This document shows positions 1-6,521 of a stretch of DNA of 7,700 nt, in pieces. The notes under the pieces are model-generated. The model made no database searches. It saw nothing but the letters and a program-made list of their open reading frames with translations, and had not been told where the DNA came from. Numbering within the stretch: the stretch's first letter is position 1; each line of letters begins with the position of its first letter. Both the position numbers and the translations under genes were made by a program. The DNA lies in contig QMZF01000036.1 in NCBI GenBank assembly GCA_003663055.1, positions 1-7,700 of the forward strand. Direction: 5' to 3'. The stretch comes from Archaeoglobales archaeon. Its GTDB lineage: Archaea > Halobacteriota > Archaeoglobi > Archaeoglobales > Archaeoglobaceae.

Positions 1-305
1 ATCTCCACAGGTTTTGGTTTGTGCGTCCAGCTGAAACGAACCCCCTTTGGAGTTATTTCTATTTTGATGTTTTCGAGAGTTGAAATGTAGGCCGTTCTAC
101 GCTTCTGTCCTTCCACCAAAATCTTGTGCGTTTCTACAAGCAGCCCTTTCTCTATGAGTTCCTTAAACTTCCTGTAACACGTAGCCTGAGGTATGCCGAA
201 CTCTTCACTTATTTCCTGAACCGTTACAGGCTTTTCCATCGCCCTAGAGAGTATTTTAACGCTCCACAAGTCAAGCAGTGCCGTCAAGGCATCTTCAGAT
301 ACCAT
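1..305 (-). CDS. Winged-helix DNA-binding protein (ArsR-like fold), 3' end cut by window edge
   Basis: About 101 codons are visible with no stop, so the C-terminus lies beyond the left edge. Reading from ATG at 305, the protein begins MVSEDALTALLDLWSVKILS. A helix-turn-helix follows at about residues 27-56 (TVQEISEEFGIPQATCYRKF, then KELIEKGLL), and a basic wing at about 60-75 (EGQKRRTAY). This is the layout of ArsR/HTH_20-type archaeal transcription regulators. The ATG is the first possible start, because an in-frame TGA sits two codons upstream, and it is preceded by GGGGTGA, a good ribosome binding site. No metal-binding cysteine cluster is visible; the single Cys43 is in the recognition helix. 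The gene is divergent from the DUF192 gene, so it could control that gene or itself, but the sequence does not show its target. The fold is fairly certain; the ligand and regulon are unknown. Confidence 0.75.
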   Translation of the reverse strand, partial: MVSEDALTALLDLWSVKILSRAMEKPVTVQEISEEFGIPQATCYRKFKELIEKGLLVETHKILVEGQKRRTAYISTLENIKIEITPKGVRFSWTHKPKPVE

Positions 306-319
306 GCTTCACCCCAACG

Positions 320-329
320 TTTTTTAAAT
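320..329 (+). promoter_or_regulatory. TATA-like box in the 44-nt divergent spacer
   Basis: TTTTTTAAAT with a palindromic TTTAAA core (323-328) is the only archaeal TATA-like element between the two divergent genes. Its centre is about 25 nt upstream of the GTG at 350, the usual spacing from box to transcription start, so the DUF192 mRNA could be leaderless. A GAGGA motif at 338-342 would instead act as a ribosome binding site if transcription starts further upstream. For the minus-strand regulator the box is only about 20 nt from the ATG, which is a poorer fit. Confidence 0.4.
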
Positions 330-349
330 GAGCATGTGAGGAATACGGC

Positions 350-667
350 GTGAAGGTGCTGAGAGAGGACGGTAGCGTTCTAATTAACAATGTGATAATC
401 GCAGAGGGGTTGAGAAGATATATAGGACTGATGTTTAGATTCAAAATGCCGTATGAGGGATTACTATTAAGCATGGAGGATACGGACTTCATACATTCCT
501 TTTTTGTGTTCTTTCCATTTAAAGCAATTTTCCTAAGCGAAGAACTTAAAGTAGTAGATACGTGTGTGATGAAACCCTTCACAGTCAAAAAAGCGAAAGC
601 AAGATGGGTTCTCGAAACGGGCGTTGAGAAGGATGTAAGAATAGGCGAAAAGCTCATCATACGTTGA
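350..667 (+). CDS. DUF192 family protein (COG1430), cytoplasmic form
   Basis: A 105-residue protein, close to the usual DUF192 domain length. Visible family hallmarks are the RRYIGLMFR motif (residues 22-30, matching the GLM.R signature), a following FIHSFFVF...PFKAIFLSEEL segment where the family has its conserved Met/Phe-rich core strand, and a C-terminal WVLETGVEKDVRIGEKL block matching the family's 'LE..G......G..' ending. Many DUF192 members carry a signal peptide or membrane anchor; this one starts directly at the domain. The biochemical function of the family is not established. Start: GTG at 350 is the first candidate after an in-frame TGA at 329-331, with GAGGA 7 nt upstream; GTG at 356 is an alternative. 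The 3' end overlaps the convergent CheF-like gene by 11 nt. A 121-codon open frame on the opposite strand was judged a shadow because only this strand gives a recognisable family. Confidence 0.85.
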   Translation: MKVLREDGSVLINNVIIAEGLRRYIGLMFRFKMPYEGLLLSMEDTDFIHSFFVFFPFKAIFLSEELKVVDTCVMKPFTVKKAKARWVLETGVEKDVRIGEKLIIR

Positions 668-1514
668 CATCCTCCAAGTACCTGCTTACGGCAACTTCAC
701 CATAGACCGTAAGCTTTCCATTCTTTATCATCTCCTTCTGCTCCAAACCGAGAACTACCCTCTGGACATCGGCCGCTTCAAGCCCGAGAATTGCGGGCAG
801 GTCTTCAATTGAAACTCCAGAATAAATCGCCTGTAATACCTGTTTTTCCATCTTGCTAAGCTTCGCCTTCTCCACCTTCCGGAGTATGTCGGCAAACTCA
901 AGACCAACATACCTCCCCAAGAGGTTCAGGACTCTCTTTTCGGGAATATGTATATATGAAACCATAGCTTCGCCATTTTCCATGAGTCTAACGTTAAGTA
1001 TCTCTACTTTTTTGCTATTTATCGTTCTCATCTCCTTCTTTATGTCCCTAACCGTCGAAAGTTTTATCGCCGACTTGTCGAGAAGGATTGCTCCTCTTGC
1101 AATTCCAAGCTTCCCGTTTTTCCAGCGTGTGTTGAGAACTACACCACCCTTTATTGCGGGATGCTTGTATATTACTGCGTTACCGCCGAGAAGGAGTTTC
1201 ATGAGAAGGTAAAAGAATTTGGCTAGTTTGTCCCCGCTAGCCTTTATGACGACTACGTTTGGCGAACCATCCCTTACAAATGCTATCTTCATCGAATCTT
1301 CGAGCATATCCTTAAGATCGTCGGGCACGTCTATCTTCCTTACGTCAAAAATCGTGTTGAGTGGAATTACCAATTTGTCCGAGGGGGTGGCAACTAACAA
1401 TCGTTTTGTACTCAAGATTATCCTTGACTTTTCAAAATCCTCTATTTTCCGTCGTTCTCCCTTTTCGAGGGAGATTGCTGATTTTGCCATGAAATCAGCG
1501 ACTATCTTCTCCAT
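657..1514 (-). CDS. cheF: CheF-like archaeal taxis protein (CheF-arch/DUF439 family)
   Basis: A 285-residue protein. The N-terminal part has the pattern typical of archaeal CheF: KGERRKIEDFEKSRIILSTK (residues 18-37) followed by RLLVA and VIPLNTIFDV, in a PH-like beta-rich domain. The C-terminal 65 residues (from about 219) form a helical winged-helix-like domain (LSKMEKQVLQAIYSGVSIED... then LPAILGL...VVLGLEQKEMIKNGKLTVYG). In haloarchaea CheF links the bacterial-type chemotaxis response regulator CheY to the archaellum motor switch complex (ArlC/D/E). No che or arl gene is visible beside it, so its partners must be encoded elsewhere. ATG at 1514 has no Shine-Dalgarno sequence (it is preceded by TTCAAAGT), and TATA-like boxes lie about 20-35 nt upstream, suggesting its own promoter and a leaderless or very short-leader mRNA. 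A family paralogue with another role is possible. Confidence 0.72.
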   Translation of the reverse strand: MEKIVADFMAKSAISLEKGERRKIEDFEKSRIILSTKRLLVATPSDKLVIPLNTIFDVRKIDVPDDLKDMLEDSMKIAFVRDGSPNVVVIKASGDKLAKFFYLLMKLLLGGNAVIYKHPAIKGGVVLNTRWKNGKLGIARGAILLDKSAIKLSTVRDIKKEMRTINSKKVEILNVRLMENGEAMVSYIHIPEKRVLNLLGRYVGLEFADILRKVEKAKLSKMEKQVLQAIYSGVSIEDLPAILGLEAADVQRVVLGLEQKEMIKNGKLTVYGEVAVSRYLEDVNV

Positions 1515-1519
1515 ACTTT

Positions 1520-1532
1520 GAATAAAATATTC
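1520..1532. repeat. Short inverted repeat at the predicted CheF transcription start
   Basis: On the plus strand GAATA-AAA-TATTC is a perfect 5-bp inverted repeat around a 3-nt centre. It lies between the proximal TATA-like box and the ATG at 1514, where a repressor would block initiation. It is short and A+T-rich, so it may be chance. Confidence 0.3.
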
Positions 1533-1549
1533 TTTTAAATTTTTTAAAT
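1533..1549 (-). promoter_or_regulatory. Tandem TATA-like boxes upstream of the CheF-like gene
   Basis: Read on the minus strand, ATTTAAAA occurs twice with a 9-nt period (1549-1542 and 1540-1533), preceded by a purine-rich GGGAGTAAA stretch that could serve as a BRE. The upstream copy predicts a transcription start near 1520 (about 6-nt leader); the downstream copy predicts one at about the ATG. The whole 76-nt gap 1515-1590 between dys and this gene is very A+T-rich, so base composition alone makes such matches easier to find. Confidence 0.5.
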
Positions 1550-1590
1550 TTTACTCCCAAAATTCTGATGAAATTGAAATCTACTTAATA

Positions 1591-2532
1591 TTAAATTCTA
1601 TCGATGAGTCCGCAGACGAGGAGGGGTAGAATTATTGTTGCGTCTCCCTCAACACTAACCTTCTTAGCTTTTTCCTTTATCTTACCCCACGAAATCGCCT
1701 CATTTGGCTTAGCTCCCGAAAGGCTGCCGTCCCATTCAACCGCCGTTGTTATGTATATTGCATAGTCCAACCCGCCCCTGAACTGGTTCCACCATATGGT
1801 GTGGTGTTTCGATATACCTCCTCCAACGATTAAAGCTCCCGTGAGCTTCGATTCAAAAACTATATCGCTCAGCTCGCTTTCGTCGGCAAGCACATCGATG
1901 ATGAAGTCCCTGTGCTGCTGATAGAATATCCAGAGCTGACTTCCTACTGCTCCGTCTGTTATTCCCGGAATAAAAACAGGAATTTTGTTCTTATAGCACC
2001 AGTAAACTATGGAACTTTCCGCATTCTCTTCGCCTTCTATACGCTTTCCTATCTCCCACACAAGCTCTCTCGTTGAAAGTTTTTTCCTACAGCCATATAT
2101 GTCCTCGATTATGGGCAAAAGCTTTTCCTCAAGAACTAGGCCATAACTTTCGTTAGGGGCAAGCACGTTTCCTATGCGGTTTATGCCTATTTTATGGAGT
2201 TCTGCATCGTCAAGTGCGAAGCTGCCGTGGTAGTAGTCCTTCCATATCCTCGCCAGATCGTGGTCGAGGGTTCCGCACGTTGTGATGATGACATCAACGA
2301 GCTTTCTCCTAGCGAGTTCTTTTATGACTCCCCTCGTGCCAGTTGCGATTATTGCAGCTGGGAAGGAAAGGAAAATCGTTGCATTTCTTTTTATCATTTC
2401 CTCAAATATATCAAGAGCTTCGCTGAGCTTTCTTGCAGTAAAACCACCAGCCTTGCTAAATTGATTGAGAAGTTCGCTTACTGTTATCCCTTTTTCAAGC
2501 CGGATATCTACGACGGGTTTGTTAAATTGCAT
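1591..2532 (-). CDS. dys: Deoxyhypusine synthase family protein
   Basis: A 313-residue NAD-dependent enzyme of the family that transfers the aminobutyl group of spermidine to a lysine of translation factor IF5A, the first step of hypusine formation, in the cytoplasm. Family motifs are clear: GGFTARKLSEA near the N-terminus, TTCGTLDHDL, ITDGAVGSQL (191-200), GGGISKHH with His243 aligning to human His288, DGSLSGAKPNEAISWGKI with Glu278, Trp282 and the catalytic Lys284 (human Lys329), and GDAT with Asp297 (human Asp342). Several human substrate contacts are changed: Asp243 to Ser198, Asp316 to Leu271, Asn292 to Trp247, and the GGVEED pair to Asp-His. Some archaea carry two paralogues, so this could be the divergent one. 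The ATG at 2532 lies 21 nt after fusA and has no obvious ribosome binding site. Family membership is certain; the exact substrate is less so. Confidence 0.9.
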   Translation of the reverse strand: MQFNKPVVDIRLEKGITVSELLNQFSKAGGFTARKLSEALDIFEEMIKRNATIFLSFPAAIIATGTRGVIKELARRKLVDVIITTCGTLDHDLARIWKDYYHGSFALDDAELHKIGINRIGNVLAPNESYGLVLEEKLLPIIEDIYGCRKKLSTRELVWEIGKRIEGEENAESSIVYWCYKNKIPVFIPGITDGAVGSQLWIFYQQHRDFIIDVLADESELSDIVFESKLTGALIVGGGISKHHTIWWNQFRGGLDYAIYITTAVEWDGSLSGAKPNEAISWGKIKEKAKKVSVEGDATIILPLLVCGLIDRI

Positions 2533-2542
2533 GTCCGATTAA

Positions 2543-2553
2543 GTTTTAAAAAA
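2543..2553 (-). terminator. T-tract directly after fusA (possible weak terminator)
   Basis: On the minus strand TTTTTTAAAAC follows the fusA stop codon immediately. Archaeal RNA polymerase terminates at oligo-T on the non-template strand, so part of the transcription may stop here before dys. Six T's is short, and no second T-run reinforces it. Its TTTTAAAA core also resembles a TATA box but is too close to the dys ATG to fit well. Confidence 0.25.
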
Positions 2554-4740
2554 TTAGCCAACGAAGTCTTCAGGCTTCGGTATTTCGAGCTTTAAGCCCT
2601 TCCTCTTCCTAACTTCCATTATGAACTCCTCGAGGAGGTTTGAAGGTACAGGTTCGAAGCCCGCATGTTCAACGCTCCACATGGCCTTGCCTGCCGTTGC
2701 CGACCTTATGTCGCCAGCGAAGCCGAACATTTCCTTAACCGGAGCTTTCGCAACCACTGTTACCATGTCACCCTCCGTATTCATCTCTAGAATTTGTCCC
2801 CTCCTTCCCTGAATTTCCCTCGTAACGTTTCCGAGCATGTCCTGTGGAATTGTTATGAAGACCTTCTGATACGGCTCGAGCAGCGTTGGGTTTGCTTGTA
2901 ACATCGCAGCAAATATCGCACCTCTTACTGCAGGAATGACCTGCGCCGGGCCCCTGTGAACGGCATCTTCGTGCAGCTTACAGTCAACGAGCTTAACCTT
3001 GAGTCCGTGAACGGGCTCCCTTGCCAAAGGCCCAGCTCTCATCGCATCCCTAAAACCTTCGAGTATGAGCTCCATCGTCTCATTTAGGTACTGAATTCCC
3101 TTCGTCACATCGCAGAACACGTTGCCCTCGTAGTATTCCTGAATTCCCGCTGCCTCCTCTTTTGCAAGGCCGGCCTCCTCAAGCAACCTTCTGCGCTCCT
3201 TCTTGTCCATCTTCATGTCAACTTCGCCCTCCCTGAACAGCCTGACGACTTCGGATGGCAAGGGTTCAACGACGATGTAGAACTTGTTGTGCTTGTTTGG
3301 AGATTTTCCTTCCACAACAGGCGATACTGTCGTTACCGTTTCTCTGAACACGACTATCGGAGGTGACGTTAAAACTTCGAGGCCTCTCTCCCTCCTAATC
3401 TTTTCAACCGTAACCTCTAAGTGGAGCTCACCCATCCCACTAAGCAAGTGCTCCCCAGTTTCCTCATTGAGCGTTACATGGAGTGTTGGGTCTTCTTTTG
3501 CAACCTGCCTGAGAACTTCAATGAGCTTTGGCAAATCCCTCGGGTTCTTCGCTTCAATCGCCATAGTTACAACTGGCTCGCTTATGTGCTTGATCGCCTC
3601 AAACGGCTCGAACTTCTCAATGGTTGAGCAGGTTGAGCCGGCAACAGCATCCTTCAAGCCAACTACCGCAACTATGTTCCCAGCGGGAATTTCCGGCACT
3701 TCAACCCTCTTTGGCCCCATGAAAAGACCTACAGTCTGAACGCGGTTCTTGGCTCTTCTGTCAACGATGTAGAGTTCCATTCCCGGTTTTAACGTTCCGC
3801 TGAAGAGCCTTCCAACGGCAACTTCTCCGGCATGGGGATCCACAACTATTTTTGTGATCATGAGCGCTATAGGCCCGCTGGGGTCGCATTTGGCCATGGC
3901 CTGCCCTTCAGCACTTTCGATGCTGCCCCTCCATATTGTAGCGATCCTCTCCCTCTGAGCTTTTATTGGTGAGGGCAAATGCCTGATTACCATGTCAAGG
4001 ACTACGCGATGAAGTGGAGACTTCCTGGATAGCTCCTTAACGTTATCGGACTTGAGGTGTTCGTAAACTTCCTTAAAACCAACGCCTGTCTCTTTCATCG
4101 AAGGTACGCTGACAGCCCACTTGTATAGAGCTGAGCCAAACGCAACACTGCCAGCAGAAACGTCCAGCTTCCATTCGCTGTACTTCTCAGGCCTCATAGC
4201 CTTTATGAGCTTGTTGACTTCAAGAATTACGTTCATCAGCCTTTCCTGCATTTGCTCGGGAGTTAGCTCGAGCTCTTTAATCAGCCTGTCAACCTTGTTT
4301 ACGAAGAGAACGGGCTTTACGTTCTCCCTCAGCGCCTGCCTCAAAACTGTTTCAGTTTGGGGCATCACGCCTTCGACCGCATCAACAACAACGATTACGC
4401 CATCAACAGCCCTCATTGCCCTAGTAACGTCTCCGCCAAAGTCTACGTGGCCTGGAGTATCTATGAGGTTGATCAGATATTCCTCTCCGCCATACTCGTG
4501 AACCATGGAAACGTTCGCAGCTTGTATCGTTATTCCCCTCTCCTTCTCCTGCTCGTCGAAATCCAAATAGAGCTGCCTGCCTGCGAGTTCCTCACTTATC
4601 ATGCCAGCTCCGGCAAGCAGGTTATCGCTGAGCGTTGTTTTGCCGTGGTCTATGTGGGCAACTATGCCCATGTTCCTGATTCTCTCGGGCTTCCACATGA
4701 GCTCCTTGATCCTGTCAACCATTTTCTTCGCTCTCGCCAT
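2554..4740 (-). CDS. fusA: Translation elongation factor EF-2
   Basis: A 728-residue GTPase that drives translocation of tRNA and mRNA on the archaeal ribosome. G-domain motifs are intact: AHIDHGKT (28-35), RGITI (68-72), DTPGH (94-98) and NKVD (148-151). Domains II to V follow without interruption. [10 protein letters not shown] near the C-terminus places His595 at the position modified to diphthamide in archaeal and eukaryotic EF-2. Start choice: in-frame GTG (4749), ATG (4746) and ATG (4740) are all open, but AGGTGA (4751-4746), which spans the end of rps7, is correctly spaced (5 nt) only for the ATG at 4740. That start also gives the usual archaeal N-terminus [15 protein letters not shown] and the usual length. 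The order nusA-rps12-rps7-fusA is the conserved archaeal str-like cluster. The tuf and rps10 genes that follow EF-2 in many archaea are not in the next positions. Confidence 0.97.
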   Translation of the reverse strand: MARAKKMVDRIKELMWKPERIRNMGIVAHIDHGKTTLSDNLLAGAGMISEELAGRQLYLDFDEQEKERGITIQAANVSMVHEYGGEEYLINLIDTPGHVDFGGDVTRAMRAVDGVIVVVDAVEGVMPQTETVLRQALRENVKPVLFVNKVDRLIKELELTPEQMQERLMNVILEVNKLIKAMRPEKYSEWKLDVSAGSVAFGSALYKWAVSVPSMKETGVGFKEVYEHLKSDNVKELSRKSPLHRVVLDMVIRHLPSPIKAQRERIATIWRGSIESAEGQAMAKCDPSGPIALMITKIVVDPHAGEVAVGRLFSGTLKPGMELYIVDRRAKNRVQTVGLFMGPKRVEVPEIPAGNIVAVVGLKDAVAGSTCSTIEKFEPFEAIKHISEPVVTMAIEAKNPRDLPKLIEVLRQVAKEDPTLHVTLNEETGEHLLSGMGELHLEVTVEKIRRERGLEVLTSPPIVVFRETVTTVSPVVEGKSPNKHNKFYIVVEPLPSEVVRLFREGEVDMKMDKKERRRLLEEAGLAKEEAAGIQEYYEGNVFCDVTKGIQYLNETMELILEGFRDAMRAGPLAREPVHGLKVKLVDCKLHEDAVHRGPAQVIPAVRGAIFAAMLQANPTLLEPYQKVFITIPQDMLGNVTREIQGRRGQILEMNTEGDMVTVVAKAPVKEMFGFAGDIRSATAGKAMWSVEHAGFEPVPSNLLEEFIMEVRKRKGLKLEIPKPEDFVG

Positions 4741-4745
4741 CTGCA

Positions 4746-4751
4746 TCACCT
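4746..4751 (-). promoter_or_regulatory. Ribosome binding site deciding the fusA start
   Basis: AGGTGA on the minus strand lies in the last codons of rps7 (its TGA is the rps7 stop) and 5 nt upstream of the ATG at 4740. It would overlap the ATG at 4746 and the GTG at 4749, which argues against both as starts. The arrangement implies translational coupling of EF-2 to uS7. Confidence 0.7.
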
Positions 4752-5330
4752 TGCCGACTTAGCAACTCTCTCAACTTCCTCCTTCTTCGCAATAGCGTAG
4801 CTCTTGCTGTCGTTGTTCGCTGCAGCAATGATTTCATCGGCCAAGCATGTAGCAATGCTGCGCTTCGATTTAAATGCTGCTTTTCTCGCCCCTTCGCATA
4901 TGTTTCTCAAAGCTATGTCTAAGCGTCGCAAGCTCGAAGTGTCAACGGATTTTGGAACGGCAATGCCTCCATACTTGAGCCTGACTATTTCTTCGCGGGG
5001 CCCGGCATTGATTATAGCATCAACGAGAACCTGTATGGGGTTCTTCTTCGTCTTCTTTTCGATTATTTCAAAAGCCTCCTTAACTATGTTGTAGGCAAGG
5101 ATCTTCTTTCCCGTGTTGTGCTCCTTTCTCATAACCTTGTTTATCAGCCTTTCAACTATGAACACGTTCTGCTTCGCAAACGGCGTGTTCGCGTGTCTTC
5201 CGTGGGTATGCAGGACAAAGCGGGGCTCGAGGCATATGTAGTTCTTCAAAGCCGGATCGTTCACTTCAACTTCTTTGGGATTGTACTTTCCAAAGACGTA
5301 AAGTTCTTCCTCGCTAAAACCGTACTTCAT
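4746..5330 (-). CDS. rps7: 30S ribosomal protein uS7 (S7)
   Basis: A 194-residue small-subunit protein, of normal archaeal/eukaryotic length, which nucleates assembly of the 30S head by binding the 3' domain of 16S rRNA. Recognisable blocks are [20 protein letters not shown] (residues about 41-60), [31 protein letters not shown], the basic stretch [20 protein letters not shown] and a long basic C-terminal helix ending VERVAKSAR. The start ATG is 6 nt after the rps12 stop, with GAGGT in the rps12 tail 8 nt upstream as ribosome binding site. The stop codon is embedded in the fusA ribosome binding site. Confidence 0.97.
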   Translation of the reverse strand: MKYGFSEEELYVFGKYNPKEVEVNDPALKNYICLEPRFVLHTHGRHANTPFAKQNVFIVERLINKVMRKEHNTGKKILAYNIVKEAFEIIEKKTKKNPIQVLVDAIINAGPREEIVRLKYGGIAVPKSVDTSSLRRLDIALRNICEGARKAAFKSKRSIATCLADEIIAAANNDSKSYAIAKKEEVERVAKSAR

Positions 5331-5336
5331 TGCTAT

Positions 5337-5765
5337 CTACCTCAGCGGTTTCTCCTTTCTCCCTTTCCACAGTTCTTTCAGCGAGACGTTGTTGACCTTG
5401 ATTACCTTGTACCTAACGCCAGGAATGTCCCCCATGCTCCTGCCCATTCTGCCTCCTATCTTCTCCACTATGACCTCATCGTGTTCGTCGATGAAGTTTA
5501 TTGCTCCATCTCCCGGCGTAAAAGCTGTAATCTGCCTTCCATTCTTTATGAGCTGCACTCTGACAGCCTTTCTTATGCCAGAGTTTGGCTGCCTAGCTTC
5601 AATACCTATCTTTTCCAGCACTATACCCCTCGCCATCGGCGCTCCTTCAAGCGGATCTGCCTTGACGTTAAGCTCGAGTACCTTGCGCACGTACCTCTTA
5701 TCACTCCACCTGAACTTCTTTCTGTTCTCTATCAGCTTCCTTGCTGCAAACAGACCTTTACCCAT
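5337..5765 (-). CDS. rps12: 30S ribosomal protein uS12 (S12)
   Basis: A 142-residue protein of the decoding centre that helps monitor codon-anticodon pairing. The universal loops are present: [19 protein letters not shown], with PNS at residues 60-62, and [17 protein letters not shown] (108-124), with GDIPGVRY at 112-119. The N-terminal extension and the lysine/arginine-rich ends are typical of the archaeal/eukaryotic form. The ATG at 5765 follows the nusA stop by 9 nt, and GAGGTGG lies in that junction as ribosome binding site. Nothing unusual was seen. Confidence 0.97.
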   Translation of the reverse strand: MGKGLFAARKLIENRKKFRWSDKRYVRKVLELNVKADPLEGAPMARGIVLEKIGIEARQPNSGIRKAVRVQLIKNGRQITAFTPGDGAINFIDEHDEVIVEKIGGRMGRSMGDIPGVRYKVIKVNNVSLKELWKGRKEKPLR

Positions 5766-5774
5766 CCTTCCACC

Positions 5775-6194
5775 TCACTTGATTATCACATCGTCGATAT
5801 CGTGATGCCTTTTTGCCAGCTCTTTGGCTTTATTTATATTTTTTCCACCCTTACCTATTGCCAAACCTTTGTACTGGGGGTCAACGCTGACTTGGGCTAT
5901 ACGCTTGCCACTCTTCTCGATTAACCTGACGTTAACCCTAATGGGTTTAAAAATGTTGACTATGAACTCAACCGGGTCGTTTGAGTGTTCAACGACTTCT
6001 ATTCTCTTACCCATCAGCTCTCTTGCCCTTTCTATATTTATCCCACCTTTACCTATCGCTGCCCCCATATCACCCTTCTTCACAACGAAAATTATCCTGT
6101 CATCCTGAACCATACAGTCCTTGACGCTAGCTCCAGTCAAACTCTCGAAAAGTGTGAGATATCTAATGCTCTCTGCCGAGAGTTTTACCCCCAT
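5775..6194 (-). CDS. nusA: Archaeal NusA-like transcription factor (two KH domains)
   Basis: A 139-residue protein consisting only of the two RNA-binding KH domains, the usual archaeal form. It lacks the N-terminal polymerase-binding and S1 domains of bacterial NusA. The GxxG loops are GKGG at residues 48-51 (in MGAAIGKGGINI) and at 114-117 (in GLAIGKGGKNI). It is thought to bind RNA during transcription elongation or termination; the archaeal role is less well defined than the bacterial one. ATG at 6194 is preceded by GAGG 8 nt upstream. The 35-nt gap to rpl30e is the longest inside this operon and holds a T6 tract. Downstream it is followed closely by rps12. Confidence 0.95.
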   Translation of the reverse strand: MGVKLSAESIRYLTLFESLTGASVKDCMVQDDRIIFVVKKGDMGAAIGKGGINIERARELMGKRIEVVEHSNDPVEFIVNIFKPIRVNVRLIEKSGKRIAQVSVDPQYKGLAIGKGGKNINKAKELAKRHHDIDDVIIK

Positions 6195-6205
6195 AATATC
6201 ATCCT

Positions 6206-6228
6206 CTTTTTGAAATTGGATAAAAAAG
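6206..6228 (-). repeat. T6 tract and weak A/T inverted repeat between rpl30e and nusA
   Basis: On the minus strand CTTTTT (6228-6223) and AAAAAG (6211-6206) form a 6-bp inverted repeat with an 11-nt loop. The T-run (6227-6222) starts 2 nt after the rpl30e stop, and the second arm touches the GAGG ribosome binding site of nusA (6206-6203). An all A-U stem with one C-G pair would be weak, especially in a thermophile. The T-run alone could cause partial termination. Confidence 0.25.
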
Positions 6229-6229
6229 C

Positions 6230-6508
6230 TCAGACTGCATTCAAAATCTCGTCCTCAGCTTCAAGTATTGCGAGCGCTGCGACGCTAAAGGGCTTGCCGC
6301 ATACCGCTCCAAGCTCCATGTTCGTGCCGTTGAAAGTAACGACTGGCACGTTGAAGGATTCTATACGCTCCTTTACCTCCTTGGGGCAGTTTGCTGCAAC
6401 AACCACAAGCCTCGCCTCTCCATTCCTTAAAGCTTTCAGCGTTCTCTTGCTTCCAAGATAGACCTTTCCTGCCTTCAATGCTTTTCGCAACGCCTTTTCA
6501 ATATCCAT
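6230..6508 (-). CDS. rpl30e: 50S ribosomal protein eL30 (L30e)
   Basis: A 92-residue large-subunit protein of the L7Ae/L30e fold, shared by archaea and eukaryotes. Diagnostic stretches are ALKAGKVYLGSKRTLKALRN, which contains the GxxxxG.K.T RNA-contact region, ARLVVVAANCPKEVKERIES, and a C-terminal ELGAVCGKPFSVAALAILEA block. Length is normal. The ATG at 6508 is 13 nt after the rpoA2 stop and has a strong ribosome binding site, GGGGTGAT, 4 nt upstream. Its place between rpoA2 and nusA is the conserved archaeal order. Confidence 0.96.
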   Translation of the reverse strand: MDIEKALRKALKAGKVYLGSKRTLKALRNGEARLVVVAANCPKEVKERIESFNVPVVTFNGTNMELGAVCGKPFSVAALAILEAEDEILNAV

Positions 6509-6521
6509 CTACATCACCCCG

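Noticed and set aside
126..353. 75-codon open frame on the plus strand
   Set aside because: It is antisense to the winged-helix regulator, whose helix-turn-helix is readable on the minus strand.
295..660. 121-codon open frame on the minus strand opposite the DUF192 gene
   Set aside because: The plus strand gives clear DUF192 motifs (GLMFR and the C-terminal LE..G block). The minus frame has low-complexity Ser/Leu/Thr content typical of a shadow, and it would overlap the regulator start.
2194..2595. 133-codon open frame on the plus strand
   Set aside because: It is antisense to the N-terminal half of dys and the fusA end, and its sequence is explained by the complementary conserved coding strand.
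4357..4800. 147-codon open frame on the plus strand
   Set aside because: It is antisense to the highly conserved G domain of EF-2 and has no family resemblance.
5118..5924. 268-codon open frame on the plus strand
   Set aside because: It lies antisense across rps7, rps12 and nusA, all unmistakable on the minus strand. Its translation has no recognisable family and odd composition.
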